From Virgisporangium ochraceum (GTDB lineage Bacteria > Actinomycetota > Actinomycetes > Mycobacteriales > Micromonosporaceae): a DNA stretch of 64,000 bases. A program made the translations under genes and the position numbers. The stretch is from the NCBI RefSeq assembly GCF_016863655.1, contig NZ_BOPH01000084.1, positions 1 through 64,000 of the forward strand, in the 5' to 3' direction. The notes beneath the pieces are model-generated. The model made no database searches. It saw only the letters and a program-made list of their open reading frames with translations, and had not been told where the DNA came from. This document shows positions 41,171 through 52,005 of the stretch, in pieces; within the stretch, counting starts at the first letter, position 1, and each line of letters opens with the position of its first letter.

Positions 41171-42765
41171 CGAGCCGCCGCACGCTGCTCCAGGCCACCG
41201 CTCTCGGCGCCATCGCGAGCCAGGTCCCGCTCGCCGCCGTGGGAGCGGCGCCGTCCCTCGTCGGCAAGACCGCGGTGGTGGTCGGTAGCGGCTTCGGCGG
41301 CGCCGTCGCCGCCTACCGCCTCGGCCGGGCCGGCGTGCAGACGACCGTGCTGGAACGCGGACGCCGTTGGGACGTCAATGCCGCCGGCACCACGTTCTGC
41401 ACGATCAGCAACCCCGACTGGCGGTGCGCCTGGTTCGCCGACCGGCCGCCGCTCGGCATCGACGTGAGCCGGACGATCCAGCGCCGGGCGGGGCTCATCG
41501 CCACCCATGCCGGCGACGGCATCAAGGTCCTCAGTGGATCCGGGGTCGGCGGCGGGTCGCTCGTCATCGGGATGTTCCTGCCCCAGCCGCGCCGCGGCGA
41601 GTGGACCCAGGTGTACCCGGCCGAGCTCAGCTACGACGAGTTCGACTCCGTCTACTGGCCCCGGGCGCGGCAGAACCTCGGCGCCGCGACGATTCCCACC
41701 GACATCCAGAACACGGCGCAGTTCAAGGGCTGCCGGGCGTGGCTGGAGTACATCGCGGAGTTCGGCCAGACGCCGGTGCCGATCCCGTTCGCGGTCAACT
41801 GGGACACGATCCGCAAGGAGATGACCGGGCAGGCGCCGAAGTGCCACTCGATCGGCGAGGGTCCGTACGGCAGCAACTCCGGCGCGAAGAACAGCGTCGA
41901 CCGCAACTACCTCCAGTGGGCGGCGGCCACCGGCAACGTCACCACGCTGGCGCTGCACGAGGTCACCGAGATCCGCGAGGTGTCGGGGCAGGAGAGGTTC
42001 GAGGTCCGCTGCCGGCAGATCGACGAGTACGGCACGGTGCTGTCGACGCGGACGTTCGTCTGCGACTACCTGTTCCTCGCGGCCGGGTCGGTCTACACGA
42101 CCTCGCTGCTGCTCACCTCCCGCGCCCGGGGCGGCCTGCCCAGGCTCACCAACGCGAACGTCGGCAAGGGCTGGGGGAACAACGGCGACTTCCTGGTCGC
42201 CCGGTTGAACCTGCGCAAGGACGTCGGGTCAGCACAGGGCGGGCCGGGCAACGTGAAGTTCATCGACGACCAGAACCCGTTCGCCGTCGCGTCGATGGCC
42301 TTCGAGAGCGCGCCGGTGCCCACCTGGTTGCCGAAGACGACCGCGCACCTGGTCACCAGCCTCGCGCCCGAACGCGGCGAGATCCGCTACGACGCCGCCA
42401 CCGGCGCCGGCAGGGTGTACTGGCCGTACGGGGTCATGGAGACCACGTCGGAGAAGGCCGCCCGCGACCTGGTGACCCGCCTCTGGTGGAGGACCGAGGG
42501 CAGCAAGGGCCATCTCTTCAGCGGTCTGCCCGACTACGACCGCGGCACCGGCTCGGGGCTCGGGTCGGCGAACACCTGGCACCCGCTGGGCGGCATGGTG
42601 ATGGGGAAGGCGACCGACTTCGGCGGCCGGGTGGTCGACTACCCGAACCTGTTCTGTGTGGACGGTTCCACCCTGCCCGGCTCGGCCTGCCTGTCGAACC
42701 CGGCGCTGACCATCACCGCCAACGCGGAGCGCATCATGGACCGGTTCGTCGCCGGCCGGGCGTGA
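41167..42765 (+). CDS. choA: Secreted cholesterol oxidase, GMC (ChoA) type
   Basis: A 532-residue GMC oxidoreductase. A Tat-type signal opens it (TSRRTLLQA, then a hydrophobic stretch to about Ala28). The FAD loop is GSGFGG (40-45). By alignment with Streptomyces ChoA, the active-site residues are Glu380 (AFES), His472 (WHPLGG) and Asn511 (SNPALTITA). It oxidises cholesterol with oxygen and isomerises the product to cholest-4-en-3-one, outside the membrane. ATG overlaps the ltp3 stop (ATGA), so the secreted oxidase is translated with intracellular side-chain aldolases under KstR control. This type is distinct from mycobacterial ChoD. Confidence 0.9.
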   Translation: MTSRRTLLQATALGAIASQVPLAAVGAAPSLVGKTAVVVGSGFGGAVAAYRLGRAGVQTTVLERGRRWDVNAAGTTFCTISNPDWRCAWFADRPPLGIDVSRTIQRRAGLIATHAGDGIKVLSGSGVGGGSLVIGMFLPQPRRGEWTQVYPAELSYDEFDSVYWPRARQNLGAATIPTDIQNTAQFKGCRAWLEYIAEFGQTPVPIPFAVNWDTIRKEMTGQAPKCHSIGEGPYGSNSGAKNSVDRNYLQWAAATGNVTTLALHEVTEIREVSGQERFEVRCRQIDEYGTVLSTRTFVCDYLFLAAGSVYTTSLLLTSRARGGLPRLTNANVGKGWGNNGDFLVARLNLRKDVGSAQGGPGNVKFIDDQNPFAVASMAFESAPVPTWLPKTTAHLVTSLAPERGEIRYDAATGAGRVYWPYGVMETTSEKAARDLVTRLWWRTEGSKGHLFSGLPDYDRGTGSGLGSANTWHPLGGMVMGKATDFGGRVVDYPNLFCVDGSTLPGSACLSNPALTITANAERIMDRFVAGRA

Positions 42766-42767
42766 GT

Positions 42768-42790
42768 GGTGGGGGGGCCGCGGCCCCCAC
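42768..42790. terminator. GC-rich hairpin between convergent choA and cyp125
   Basis: A run of seven G followed by CCGCGG and five C, then AC, can fold into a short, very GC-rich stem in the 29-base gap between the two convergent genes. It is the only candidate terminator there and could work for both directions. Confidence 0.45.
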
Positions 42791-42794
42791 CCCT

Positions 42795-44021
42795 TCAGCG
42801 GTAGGCGACCGGCAGGTCCTTGATGCCGTTGAGCCAGCCCGACCGCAGCCGCTCCACCTCGGCGGCCTTCCGGATGTCGGGCATCCGGTCGGCGATCGCG
42901 TTGAAGATGAGCTCGATCTCCAGCCGGGCGAGGTTGGCGCCGAGGCAGAAGTGCGCGCCGCTGCCGCCGAACCCGAGGTGCGGGTTGGGCGTGCGCATGA
43001 TGTCGAACGTGTACGGGTCGGTGAACACGGCCTCGTCGTAGTTGGCCGACCCGTAGAAGATGGCGACCCGCTGCCCCGCCCTGATCTCCTGGCCGGCGAG
43101 CACGGTGTCGTGCTTCGCGGTGCGCTGGAACACGTTCACCGGCGTGGCCCAGCGGATGATCTCCTCCACCGCGCTCTTCGGCCGCTTCTCCTTGAACAGC
43201 TCCCACTGCTCGGGATGGTCGAGGAAGGCGAGCATCCCGTGCGAGATCGCGTTGCGGGTGGTCTCGTTGCCCGCGACCGCGAGCAGCAGCACGAAGAACC
43301 CGAACTCGTCCGACGACAGGTGCTCGCCGTCGAGCTCGGCGTTGACGAGCTTGGTGACGATGTCGTCGGTCGGCGCCTCCTTGCGCTCCTCGGCCATCGC
43401 CATGGCGTACGCGAGCAGTTCCATCGCCGCCGACAGCGGTTCGACGTCGTACTCGGGGTCGTCGTAGCCGATCATCTGGTTCGACCAGTCGAAGATCTTC
43501 TTCCGGTCGGTCTGCGGGATGCCGAGCAGCTCGGCGATCGCCTGCAGCGGCAGCTCGCACGCCACGTCGGTGACGAAGTTGCCGGTGCCGGAGTCGAGCG
43601 CCTCCGACACGATCCGCTCGGCCCTCGCGGTGAGCGCCGCGCGCAACGCGTTGATGGCGCGCGGGGTGAAGCCGCGGGAGACGATCGCCCGCACCTTGGT
43701 GTGCTGCGGCGGGTCGATGTTGAGCATCACGAGCCGCTGCATCTCGATGTTCTCGCGGTCCATGTCCGACCGGAACCGCACGATCGCCGTGTTCTCCCAC
43801 GACGAGTACGTGTCGGAGTCGCGCGACACCGTCATCACGTCGGCGTGCCGGGTCACCACCCAGTACCCGTCGTCGTCGAACCCCGCGGCGCCGTGCGGCT
43901 GCGCGTTCCACCACACGGGCGCGACGCGGCGCAGTTCCGCGTACTTCTCGTGCGGCAGACCGTGAACGAGAATGTCCGGATCGGTGAAGTCGAATCCCTC
44001 CGGGATGTGCAGCTCAGCCAC
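42795..44021 (-). CDS. cyp125: Cytochrome P450 CYP125 (sterol C26 monooxygenase)
   Basis: A 408-residue P450 that follows CYP125A1 almost throughout (DFTDPDI start, VMLNIDPPQHTKVRAIVSRGFTPRA-type region, PNPHLGFGGSGAHFC). The haem ligand is Cys359, the acid-alcohol pair lies in AGNETTRN, and the C-terminal RSGWLNGIKDLPVAYR matches. It hydroxylates the terminal C26 of cholesterol or cholestenone, starting side-chain breakdown; redox partners are not next to it. GTG at 44021 follows GGAGGGG. Here it is divergent from fadA5, not downstream of it as in M. tuberculosis. Confidence 0.94.
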   Translation of the reverse strand: MAELHIPEGFDFTDPDILVHGLPHEKYAELRRVAPVWWNAQPHGAAGFDDDGYWVVTRHADVMTVSRDSDTYSSWENTAIVRFRSDMDRENIEMQRLVMLNIDPPQHTKVRAIVSRGFTPRAINALRAALTARAERIVSEALDSGTGNFVTDVACELPLQAIAELLGIPQTDRKKIFDWSNQMIGYDDPEYDVEPLSAAMELLAYAMAMAEERKEAPTDDIVTKLVNAELDGEHLSSDEFGFFVLLLAVAGNETTRNAISHGMLAFLDHPEQWELFKEKRPKSAVEEIIRWATPVNVFQRTAKHDTVLAGQEIRAGQRVAIFYGSANYDEAVFTDPYTFDIMRTPNPHLGFGGSGAHFCLGANLARLEIELIFNAIADRMPDIRKAAEVERLRSGWLNGIKDLPVAYR

Positions 44022-44033
44022 GGCCCCTCCTGA

Positions 44034-44047
44034 CGGAACAGGTTCTC
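44034..44047. promoter_or_regulatory. KstR operator, weaker (CGGAACAGGTTCTC)
   Basis: The core GAACnnGTTC is intact; the outer positions differ. It is only 12 bases upstream of the cyp125 GTG and 43 bases from the second site at 44091, so cyp125 and fadA5 seem to have separate operators. Confidence 0.6.
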
Positions 44048-44073
44048 ACGCATAGGCACTCGTCTTAGGCTAA

Positions 44074-46323
<2,250 letters not shown>

Positions 46324-46327
<4 letters not shown>

Positions 46328-46647
46328 GACGCCGGCCTCGGCCGGAGCCGCCGCAACCGGGCCTCCGCGGCGGTGGCGAGCTGGCGCAGCCGCGCGGTCT
46401 CCGCGGTGACCGCGGCGAGCCCCTCGGCGGTGAGCCGGTAGTAGCGCCGTAGCCGACCGTCGACCTCCTCCTCGCGGTCGGGCTCGATGAGGCCCTCGGC
46501 GACGAGCCGGTCGAGCGCCGTGTAGAGCGTGCCGGTGAGCAGGCGCACCCGCCCCTCCGACAGCTCGTGCACCTCCCGCGCGATGCCGTAGCCGTGCCTG
46601 GCCTCGCCCGCGAGCGTGGCGAGGATGAGGAACGTCGGTTCCCGCAT
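46324..46647 (-). CDS. PadR family transcriptional regulator
   Basis: About 107 residues. The winged HTH is typical of PadR: MREPTFLILATLAGEARHGYGI at the start, then RLLTGTLYTALDRLVAEGLIE, and a wing with GRLRRYYRLTAEG. PadR proteins are small dimeric repressors. ATG at 46647 is preferred; GTG (46656) or TTG (46665) would add three or six residues. The likely operator is the 23-bp dyad at 46666, directly upstream. It is co-transcribed with the membrane-protein gene. Confidence 0.85.
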
Positions 46648-46665
46648 GCCCTTCACGCCCCGCAA

Positions 46666-46688
46666 GATAGATTGATGATCAAGCTATC
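46666..46688. promoter_or_regulatory. Candidate PadR operator dyad
   Basis: GATAGATTGAT-G-ATCAAGCTATC is a 23-bp dyad with one mismatch per arm, AT-rich in a GC-rich neighbourhood. It lies between the padR start and the divergent membrane glycosyltransferase-like gene. It is likely to be the autoregulatory site of the PadR protein and may also affect the divergent gene. Confidence 0.6.
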
Positions 46689-46709
46689 GTCAACCGGGAG
46701 TGCGGCCGC

Positions 46710-48326
46710 GTGGCAGACTGCTGGGTCGGTACCACGAACAAGGGACGGAGCTTGTCCACCACGCACGGCAACGCGGAACCCGAGCTGCGGTTCCCCTTCA
46801 GCGACCGGCGTCTCCTCGCCGTGCTGGTGACCCTGGCCACGGCCCTGTTCACCTTCGCCACCCGGCTGCGGCTCAACGAGAAGCCGTGGGGCGACGAGCC
46901 CCACTACCTCATCATGAGCATCGCCTTGAGCAAGTACCACACGTTCGACCTCACCCAGGCGTACGAGAACCGGGACTACTGGGACTTCTACCCGGAGAAC
47001 ATCGACAAGCACGTCTTCCGCAACGCCGACGGCGCCATGGTGCCGCTGCACAACTTCGGCGGTCCGCTGGTGTGGGCGCTGCCGTTCGACTGGTGGGGCC
47101 GGGCCGGTGCGGCGGCGGTCATCGTGCTCGCCTCGGTGCTCAACGTCATCAACATGTACTGGTTGCTGCGCGAACTCGGCATCGTGAAGGCGTACGCGGG
47201 GGTCGTCACGGCGCTGTTCATCGTCGGCACCCCGCTCTACATGTACTCCTCGATGCAGTTCATCGAGCCACTCGGCGCGTTGCTTGTCGTGTTCGCGGTG
47301 CGGGTGGTGCTGCACCCGGAGCCGTCGTGGGCCAGGGTCGCCGTCGCGTCGGCGGGGCTCGGCTACCTGCCGTGGATCCACGGCAGGTTCATCGTGTTCA
47401 CCGTGATCCTCGGTGTGCTGCTGGTCGCGCGCGCCGACCACCGGTCGTGGCGCGCCTACCTTCCGGCCGTCGTGCCGATGGCGGTGCTCGTGCTGGCGCT
47501 GGAGCTGTTCAACTTCATCAGCTACGACACGCTGAGCCCGGCGCCGGGCAACTCCGCCTACGGCGACGGGCTGTTCCAGATCCCGCCGTACACCGGGCTA
47601 GCGGGGCTGTTGTTCGACCGCCAGTACGGGTTGCTGAGCCACTTTCCGCTTCTCGCGGTGGCGGTGCCGGGAATGGTGCTGGCGTTCCGGCGTCGCGTCC
47701 TGCCCAGCCATGTCGTGATCCTGGGAACCGTGGTGGTGTACGTGCTCACCGTGTCGACGTTCAAGACGTGGTGGGCCGGCTGGAGCCCACCGGGCCGGCT
47801 GCTCGTCGTCCTGACGCCGCTGTTCGCGTACTACGTGGCGGTGGTGCTGCAACGGCTGCACTCATGGATCGCCGTCACGGTGGCCGCGCTCGCCGCGCTG
47901 GGCGGCTTCCTGGTCTCGGTCACCGGCGACTACTACACGGTGGCCCGCTTCGCCACGAGCGCCGGCGTCGGAAAGGACCCCGTGCTCGAGGGCCTCACCG
48001 AGCGCCTGCATCTGGGCAACCTCACGCACCTGCTGCCCTCGGTGCGCGAGACACCTGACTCCGGCTTCTACCTCCTCTGGTACGGCGAGTTCCTGATTTT
48101 CGTGGCGATCGTGTGGCTCGCCGGCCACTTCCGCCCGGCCGACCGCATCCCCACGCGTCCCGCGTCGGCGCTGTTCCCCGTCGTGGGCGCGCTCCGCCGG
48201 CGGCTGCGTCGTTCGTCTTCCGCGGAAAGCGTTGTGGTGACGGGCGTGAGGGCGCCTCCCGTGCCCCAGTCCCACGGACAGCACGGCGGCCGCCGCTCCA
48301 CTCCCCCACCCCCCGACACCCCCTGA
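46710..48326 (+). CDS. Polytopic GT-C/ArnT-like membrane protein
   Basis: A 538-residue protein with about ten to twelve predicted membrane helices and an early extracytoplasmic WGDEPHYL motif (about 60-67). That acidic loop matches the Asp/Glu motif of GT-C glycosyltransferases such as the PMT/ArnT/GT39 families, which use polyprenyl-phosphate sugars. The C-terminus is a proline- and arginine-rich cytoplasmic tail. GTG at 46710 has GGGAG nine bases upstream; a TTG at 46752 is possible. The acceptor is unknown. Confidence 0.65.
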   Translation: MADCWVGTTNKGRSLSTTHGNAEPELRFPFSDRRLLAVLVTLATALFTFATRLRLNEKPWGDEPHYLIMSIALSKYHTFDLTQAYENRDYWDFYPENIDKHVFRNADGAMVPLHNFGGPLVWALPFDWWGRAGAAAVIVLASVLNVINMYWLLRELGIVKAYAGVVTALFIVGTPLYMYSSMQFIEPLGALLVVFAVRVVLHPEPSWARVAVASAGLGYLPWIHGRFIVFTVILGVLLVARADHRSWRAYLPAVVPMAVLVLALELFNFISYDTLSPAPGNSAYGDGLFQIPPYTGLAGLLFDRQYGLLSHFPLLAVAVPGMVLAFRRRVLPSHVVILGTVVVYVLTVSTFKTWWAGWSPPGRLLVVLTPLFAYYVAVVLQRLHSWIAVTVAALAALGGFLVSVTGDYYTVARFATSAGVGKDPVLEGLTERLHLGNLTHLLPSVRETPDSGFYLLWYGEFLIFVAIVWLAGHFRPADRIPTRPASALFPVVGALRRRLRRSSSAESVVVTGVRAPPVPQSHGQHGGRRSTPPPPDTP

Positions 48327-48344
48327 CCCCCTGACCGCCATGGG

Positions 48345-48394
48345 CGATCTTGGACACTTCTACATCGATTTCGATGCATAAGTGTCCAAGATCG
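48345..48394. repeat. Nested palindromic element, CGATCTTG...CAAGATCG family
   Basis: CGATCTTGGACACTT (48345-48359) pairs perfectly with 48380-48394. Inside lies a second dyad, CATCGA/TCGATG (48363-48368 with 48371-48376). It sits between the convergent membrane-protein and hsaB genes and may end transcription from both sides. Its outer bases equal those of the 224-295 palindrome. Confidence 0.65.
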
Positions 48395-48417
48395 CGAGGA
48401 GCGGGGCGGGGCCCTGG

Positions 48418-48987
48418 TCAGATCCAGTCGGTGTGGCGGGGCCACGCGAGCAGCGTGTCTGCGACCTCGGGCGGATCGTGGGGCGACAGGGCCGCGGTCG
48501 CGGTGTAGCGGCCCTTGTAGAACAGCAGGGGGCGCGCGTCACGCACCGGGCCGAGGTCGGTCACCAGCCCGATGACCACGCGGTGGTCGCCCGCGTCGTG
48601 CACCGCCTCGACCCGGCAGGCTGCCCACGCCAGCACCCCGTCGAGCACCGGCGCACCGGATGGGCACGGCGTCCACCCGACCCCGGCGAACTTGTCGCCG
48701 CCCCGCGTGCCGAACGTACGCGACAGGTCACGCTGGTCCTCGGCCAGCACGTTGACGCAGAAGTGGCCGGCCCGCTCGATGCTGTGCCCCGTCGCCGAGG
48801 CGTTGCCGGGGCAGAACAGCACCAGCGGCGGGTCGAGCGACAGCGCCGCGAACGCCTGGCAGGCGAAGCCCACGGGCAGGGCTGTATCGCCGGTGGTGTC
48901 CACTGTGGTCACCACGGTGACGCCGGTGCAGAAGTGACCGAACAGGCGGCGGAACCGCAGGGGGTCGACCACGCTGTGCTTCAGCAT
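48418..48987 (-). CDS. hsaB: Flavin reductase HsaB
   Basis: A 189-residue short flavin reductase close to mycobacterial HsaB (FRRLFGHFCTGVTVVTT, PVGFACQAFAALSLDPPLVLF, DKFAGVGW, RPLLFYKGRY). It supplies reduced FMN from NADH to the oxygenase HsaA, which hydroxylates 3-HSA to 3,4-DHSA. It is last in the order hsaA-hsaD-hsaC-hsaB, the same as in M. tuberculosis, and starts one base after the hsaC stop codon. Confidence 0.93.
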   Translation of the reverse strand: MLKHSVVDPLRFRRLFGHFCTGVTVVTTVDTTGDTALPVGFACQAFAALSLDPPLVLFCPGNASATGHSIERAGHFCVNVLAEDQRDLSRTFGTRGGDKFAGVGWTPCPSGAPVLDGVLAWAACRVEAVHDAGDHRVVIGLVTDLGPVRDARPLLFYKGRYTATAALSPHDPPEVADTLLAWPRHTDWI

Positions 48988-48988
48988 C

Positions 48989-49888
48989 TCAGTGCGCGGG
49001 GCCGCGCAGGAACTTGTGTCCCCACACCGTGTGTGCGGTGGTCTCGCGTGACACCCAGGTCGCGGAGTCGACCAGCAGTCCGCCGGTGCCGTATTCGATG
49101 TCGAACCCGCTCGGCGTGCGCAGGTAGAACGAGATCATGTTGTCGTTGGCGTGCCGACCGAGCGTCGACACGAGCGGCGCCTTGTTCCGCTGGCACCGGT
49201 CGAGCGCCCGCCCGACGTCGTCGATGTCGTCGACCTCGAGCATCACGTGCACGATGCCGGTCGGTGCCGGGATCGGCGCGAACGCGACGCTGTGGTGCCG
49301 CACGCCGGGTCCCATGAACCGCATCCACAGTGGACCGTCCTCGGCCGGCCGGCCGAACAGCTCGGGCGGCAGGCGCATCGTGTCGCGCAGTTGGAATCCG
49401 AGCAGCCCGCCGTAGAAGGCCAGCCCGGCCGCGTCGTCATCGGCCGACAGCACCACGTGGCCGAGGCCGCCGTCGCCGGTGACGAACCGGTTGCCGTAGT
49501 GGCTCACCGCCGGCCGGTCGTCGAGCGCGGCGCCGGTGAACAGCTCCAGCGTGTTGCCGAACGGGTCGTCGACGCGGATCAGTTCGGCCACCCGGCGCTC
49601 GGCGAGCTCCTCCGCGCTGGCCTGCTTCGTGGCGACGCCCGCGTCCTCCAACGTCTTCCCGATCCGGGCGAGCGACGCCGAGTCGGACACCTCGTACCCG
49701 CAGACGAGCAGGCAGTCCCGCTCCCCCGGGACGATCACGAGCCGGGCGGGGAAGTCGTCCATGCGCAGGTACAGCGCGTCGGGATCGGGCCCGCGTCCCA
49801 GCACCATGCCGAGCACCTTGACGGCGAACGAGCGCCACGCTTCGAGGTCCGTCGCCTCGACACGCAGGTACCCCAACGAACGGATCAT
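48989..49888 (-). CDS. hsaC: Extradiol dioxygenase HsaC
   Basis: A 299-residue type I two-domain extradiol dioxygenase. The iron ligands are His144 (GHVVLS), His214 (IVHVML) and Glu265 (FDIEYG), and His199 in RHHSVAF is the acid-base residue. It cleaves the catechol 3,4-DHSA at the meta position to 4,9-DSHA. ATG overlaps the hsaD stop (ATGA). Confidence 0.94.
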   Translation of the reverse strand: MIRSLGYLRVEATDLEAWRSFAVKVLGMVLGRGPDPDALYLRMDDFPARLVIVPGERDCLLVCGYEVSDSASLARIGKTLEDAGVATKQASAEELAERRVAELIRVDDPFGNTLELFTGAALDDRPAVSHYGNRFVTGDGGLGHVVLSADDDAAGLAFYGGLLGFQLRDTMRLPPELFGRPAEDGPLWMRFMGPGVRHHSVAFAPIPAPTGIVHVMLEVDDIDDVGRALDRCQRNKAPLVSTLGRHANDNMISFYLRTPSGFDIEYGTGGLLVDSATWVSRETTAHTVWGHKFLRGPAH

Positions 49889-50751
49889 CCCCGGTCCCCT
49901 CCCAAGAAGCTGATCGCCAGACGGTTGAAATCGTCGAACTTCTCGAGCTGCGCCCAGTGCCCGCAGCCGCCGAACACGTGCAGCCGGGCCTTGCGGATGA
50001 GCTTGAGCGCGACGAGCGCGCCGTCGAGCGGGTTGACCCGGTCCTCGCGGCCCCAGATCAGCAGCACCTCGTTGCGCAGCCGGTGCGCCTCGCGCCACAG
50101 CATCCCGTCTTCGAACGTCTTCGGGTCCCTGAACGTGGCGCCCATCGCCGCCATCGCCTTGAGCGCGGCGGGGTCGCTGGCGTAGGCGTAGCGCTCCTCG
50201 ATCAGTTCCTCGGTGATGAGCCTCTGGTCGAAGACGAGGGTCTTCAGGAACGCGGCGAGCTTCTCGCGGCTCGGGCCGGGCGGCGCGCCGAACTCCATGA
50301 GGCGCCTGGTGCCCTCGGTCGGGTCGGCCGCGAACACGTTGAGGCTGAGGCCGCCCGGCCCCATCAGCACCAGGCGGCCGGCGCGGTCGGGATGGCGCAA
50401 CGCGAGCCGCACCGCCGTTCCCCCGCCGAGCGAGTTCCCGATCAGGTCCGCCTTCTCGATGCCGAGCGAGTCGAGCACCGCGACCACCGCGTCGGCCGCG
50501 AACGTGAAGTAGTGGCTCGTGACCGGGCCGACGGCCGACCGGCCGTACCCCGGCTGGTCGATCGCGAGGGTGCGGAACCGCTCGGCGAACACGGGCACGT
50601 TGCGGCCGAAGTTGCTCCACGCAGACGCGCCCGGCCCGCCGCCGTGCAGCAGCACCAGGGGCGGGTCGCCGGAGTCGCCCGCCTCGTGGAAGTGCACCTG
50701 CCCCTCGCCGTACGGCACGGTGCGGCTGGTCGCTTCGAACACGGTCGTCAT
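49885..50751 (-). CDS. hsaD: Meta-cleavage product hydrolase HsaD
   Basis: A 288-residue alpha/beta hydrolase. The triad is Ser107 (GNSLGGG), Asp237 (GREDRVNP) and His265 (GCGHWAQ); HGGGPGASAW (36-45) forms the oxyanion region. It cuts 4,9-DSHA into 9,17-dioxo-1,2,3,4,10,19-hexanorandrostan-5-oate and 2-hydroxyhexa-2,4-dienoate, the latter feeding HsaE. It overlaps hsaC and starts ten bases after the hsaA stop. Confidence 0.94.
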   Translation of the reverse strand: MTTVFEATSRTVPYGEGQVHFHEAGDSGDPPLVLLHGGGPGASAWSNFGRNVPVFAERFRTLAIDQPGYGRSAVGPVTSHYFTFAADAVVAVLDSLGIEKADLIGNSLGGGTAVRLALRHPDRAGRLVLMGPGGLSLNVFAADPTEGTRRLMEFGAPPGPSREKLAAFLKTLVFDQRLITEELIEERYAYASDPAALKAMAAMGATFRDPKTFEDGMLWREAHRLRNEVLLIWGREDRVNPLDGALVALKLIRKARLHVFGGCGHWAQLEKFDDFNRLAISFLGGDRG

Positions 50752-50761
50752 GCGAATCTCC

Positions 50762-51934
50762 TCACACCATCGCGTCGGCGACCGACAGCCCGAACTCGCC
50801 GCGGCCGAACATCACCAGCGCCCGCTCGGCGTCGTTGATCGCGTGCACGCGGCCCGCGTGCGCGTCGCGCCAGAACCGCTGGATCGGCGTGCCGACCGCG
50901 AGCGCGCGTCCGCCGGAGTTCTCGAACAGCCGGTCGACGGCGTCGATCGCCTGCGCGGTGCCGTGCACCTGGTCGCGCCGGATGCGCAGCCGCAGCCGCA
51001 TCGGGATCTTCTCGCCGGCGGTGACGTGCCCCATCAGCTCGCGCATGTTGCCCTCCAGCGCGCGCCACGCCGCGTCGAGCTCGATCGCGGCCTCGGCGAC
51101 CTTCACCTGCGAGAACGGGTCCTCCACCGCCTTCGTTCCGGCGTAGGCGGCGCGCACACGCTTGCGCTGGTAGTCGACGTGCGCCTCGTACGCGCCCTCG
51201 GCCATGCCGATGATCGGGGTGGTGATCGCGTAGGAGAAGATCGAGCCGTACGGGATCCGGTACAGCGGACCGGTGTTCAGCTCCTGCCCCGGGCACACGC
51301 ACTTCGCCGTGTCGGAGAAGCTGAGCGACCGGTACGCGGGCACGAACGCGTCCTCGATCACGATGTCGTTGCTGCCGGTTCCCCGGAGCCCGATCGTGTT
51401 CCAGACGTCCTCGATCACGTAGTCGCCGATCGGCACCAGGAACGTGCGGAAGTCGGGCGGCTGGCCGTCGTCGCCCATGACGATGCCGCCGAGCAGCACC
51501 CAGGTGGCGTGGTCGCAGCCGGACGAGAAGCTCCACCGTCCACTGAGGCGGTAGCCGCCCTCGACGGCGCGCACCTTGCCGGTCGGCGCGTACGACGAGG
51601 ACATGCGCGTCTCCCCGTCGGCGCCCCACACGTCCTGCTGCGCGTGGTCGGGGAACAGCCCGAGCTGCCACGGGTGCACGCCGACCACCGACGCCACCCA
51701 GCCGGTGGAGCCGCAGGCGCCCGCGATGAGGCGCACGGCCGTGTAGAAGTACATGGGATCGGCCTCGAACCCGCCGTACCTGGCGGGCTGCAGCAGCCGG
51801 AAGAACCCCGTCTCCGCCAACGACTTCACGGTCTCCGCCGACAGGGCCCGCCGGTCCTCGGTCTCCTGCGCGCGCTCGCGGAGCACAGGAAGCAGCTCAC
51901 GAACCCCTGCGATCACCGCATCTGGTGAGTTCAT
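50762..51934 (-). CDS. hsaA: 3-HSA hydroxylase oxygenase component HsaA
   Basis: A 390-residue flavin monooxygenase with the acyl-CoA dehydrogenase fold, matching the HsaA family (LLQPARYGGFEADP, GACGSTGWVASVVGVHPW, RWSFSSGCDHATW, GLRGTGSNDI, SGGRALAVGTPIQRFWRDAHAG). With HsaB it hydroxylates the phenolic ring A of 3-HSA. ATG at 51934 is chosen, with GGAAGG eight bases upstream; GTG at 51949 is possible. It leads the hsaADCB operon under the perfect KstR site at 51973. Confidence 0.93.
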   Translation of the reverse strand: MNSPDAVIAGVRELLPVLRERAQETEDRRALSAETVKSLAETGFFRLLQPARYGGFEADPMYFYTAVRLIAGACGSTGWVASVVGVHPWQLGLFPDHAQQDVWGADGETRMSSSYAPTGKVRAVEGGYRLSGRWSFSSGCDHATWVLLGGIVMGDDGQPPDFRTFLVPIGDYVIEDVWNTIGLRGTGSNDIVIEDAFVPAYRSLSFSDTAKCVCPGQELNTGPLYRIPYGSIFSYAITTPIIGMAEGAYEAHVDYQRKRVRAAYAGTKAVEDPFSQVKVAEAAIELDAAWRALEGNMRELMGHVTAGEKIPMRLRLRIRRDQVHGTAQAIDAVDRLFENSGGRALAVGTPIQRFWRDAHAGRVHAINDAERALVMFGRGEFGLSVADAMV

Positions 51935-51972
51935 CGGATGTCCTTCCACGACGCCTGCGTCGACGCCTATAG

Positions 51973-51986
51973 TAGAACACGTTCTA
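51973..51986. promoter_or_regulatory. KstR operator, perfect (TAGAACACGTTCTA)
   Basis: An exact match to TAGAACnnGTTCTA. It lies 38 bases from the hsaA ATG and 19 bases from the kshA ATG, and it is the only operator visible between these divergent operons. Confidence 0.9.
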
Positions 51987-52005
51987 GTTGAGCGGGAGGG
52001 GTCTC

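Noticed and set aside
43126-43139. KstR-like TGGAACACGTTCAC
   Set aside because: Lies within cyp125 and encodes conserved residues (NVFQR region); no promoter context.
50331-50340. AACACGTT in hsaD
   Set aside because: Coding, and only the inner core matches the operator.
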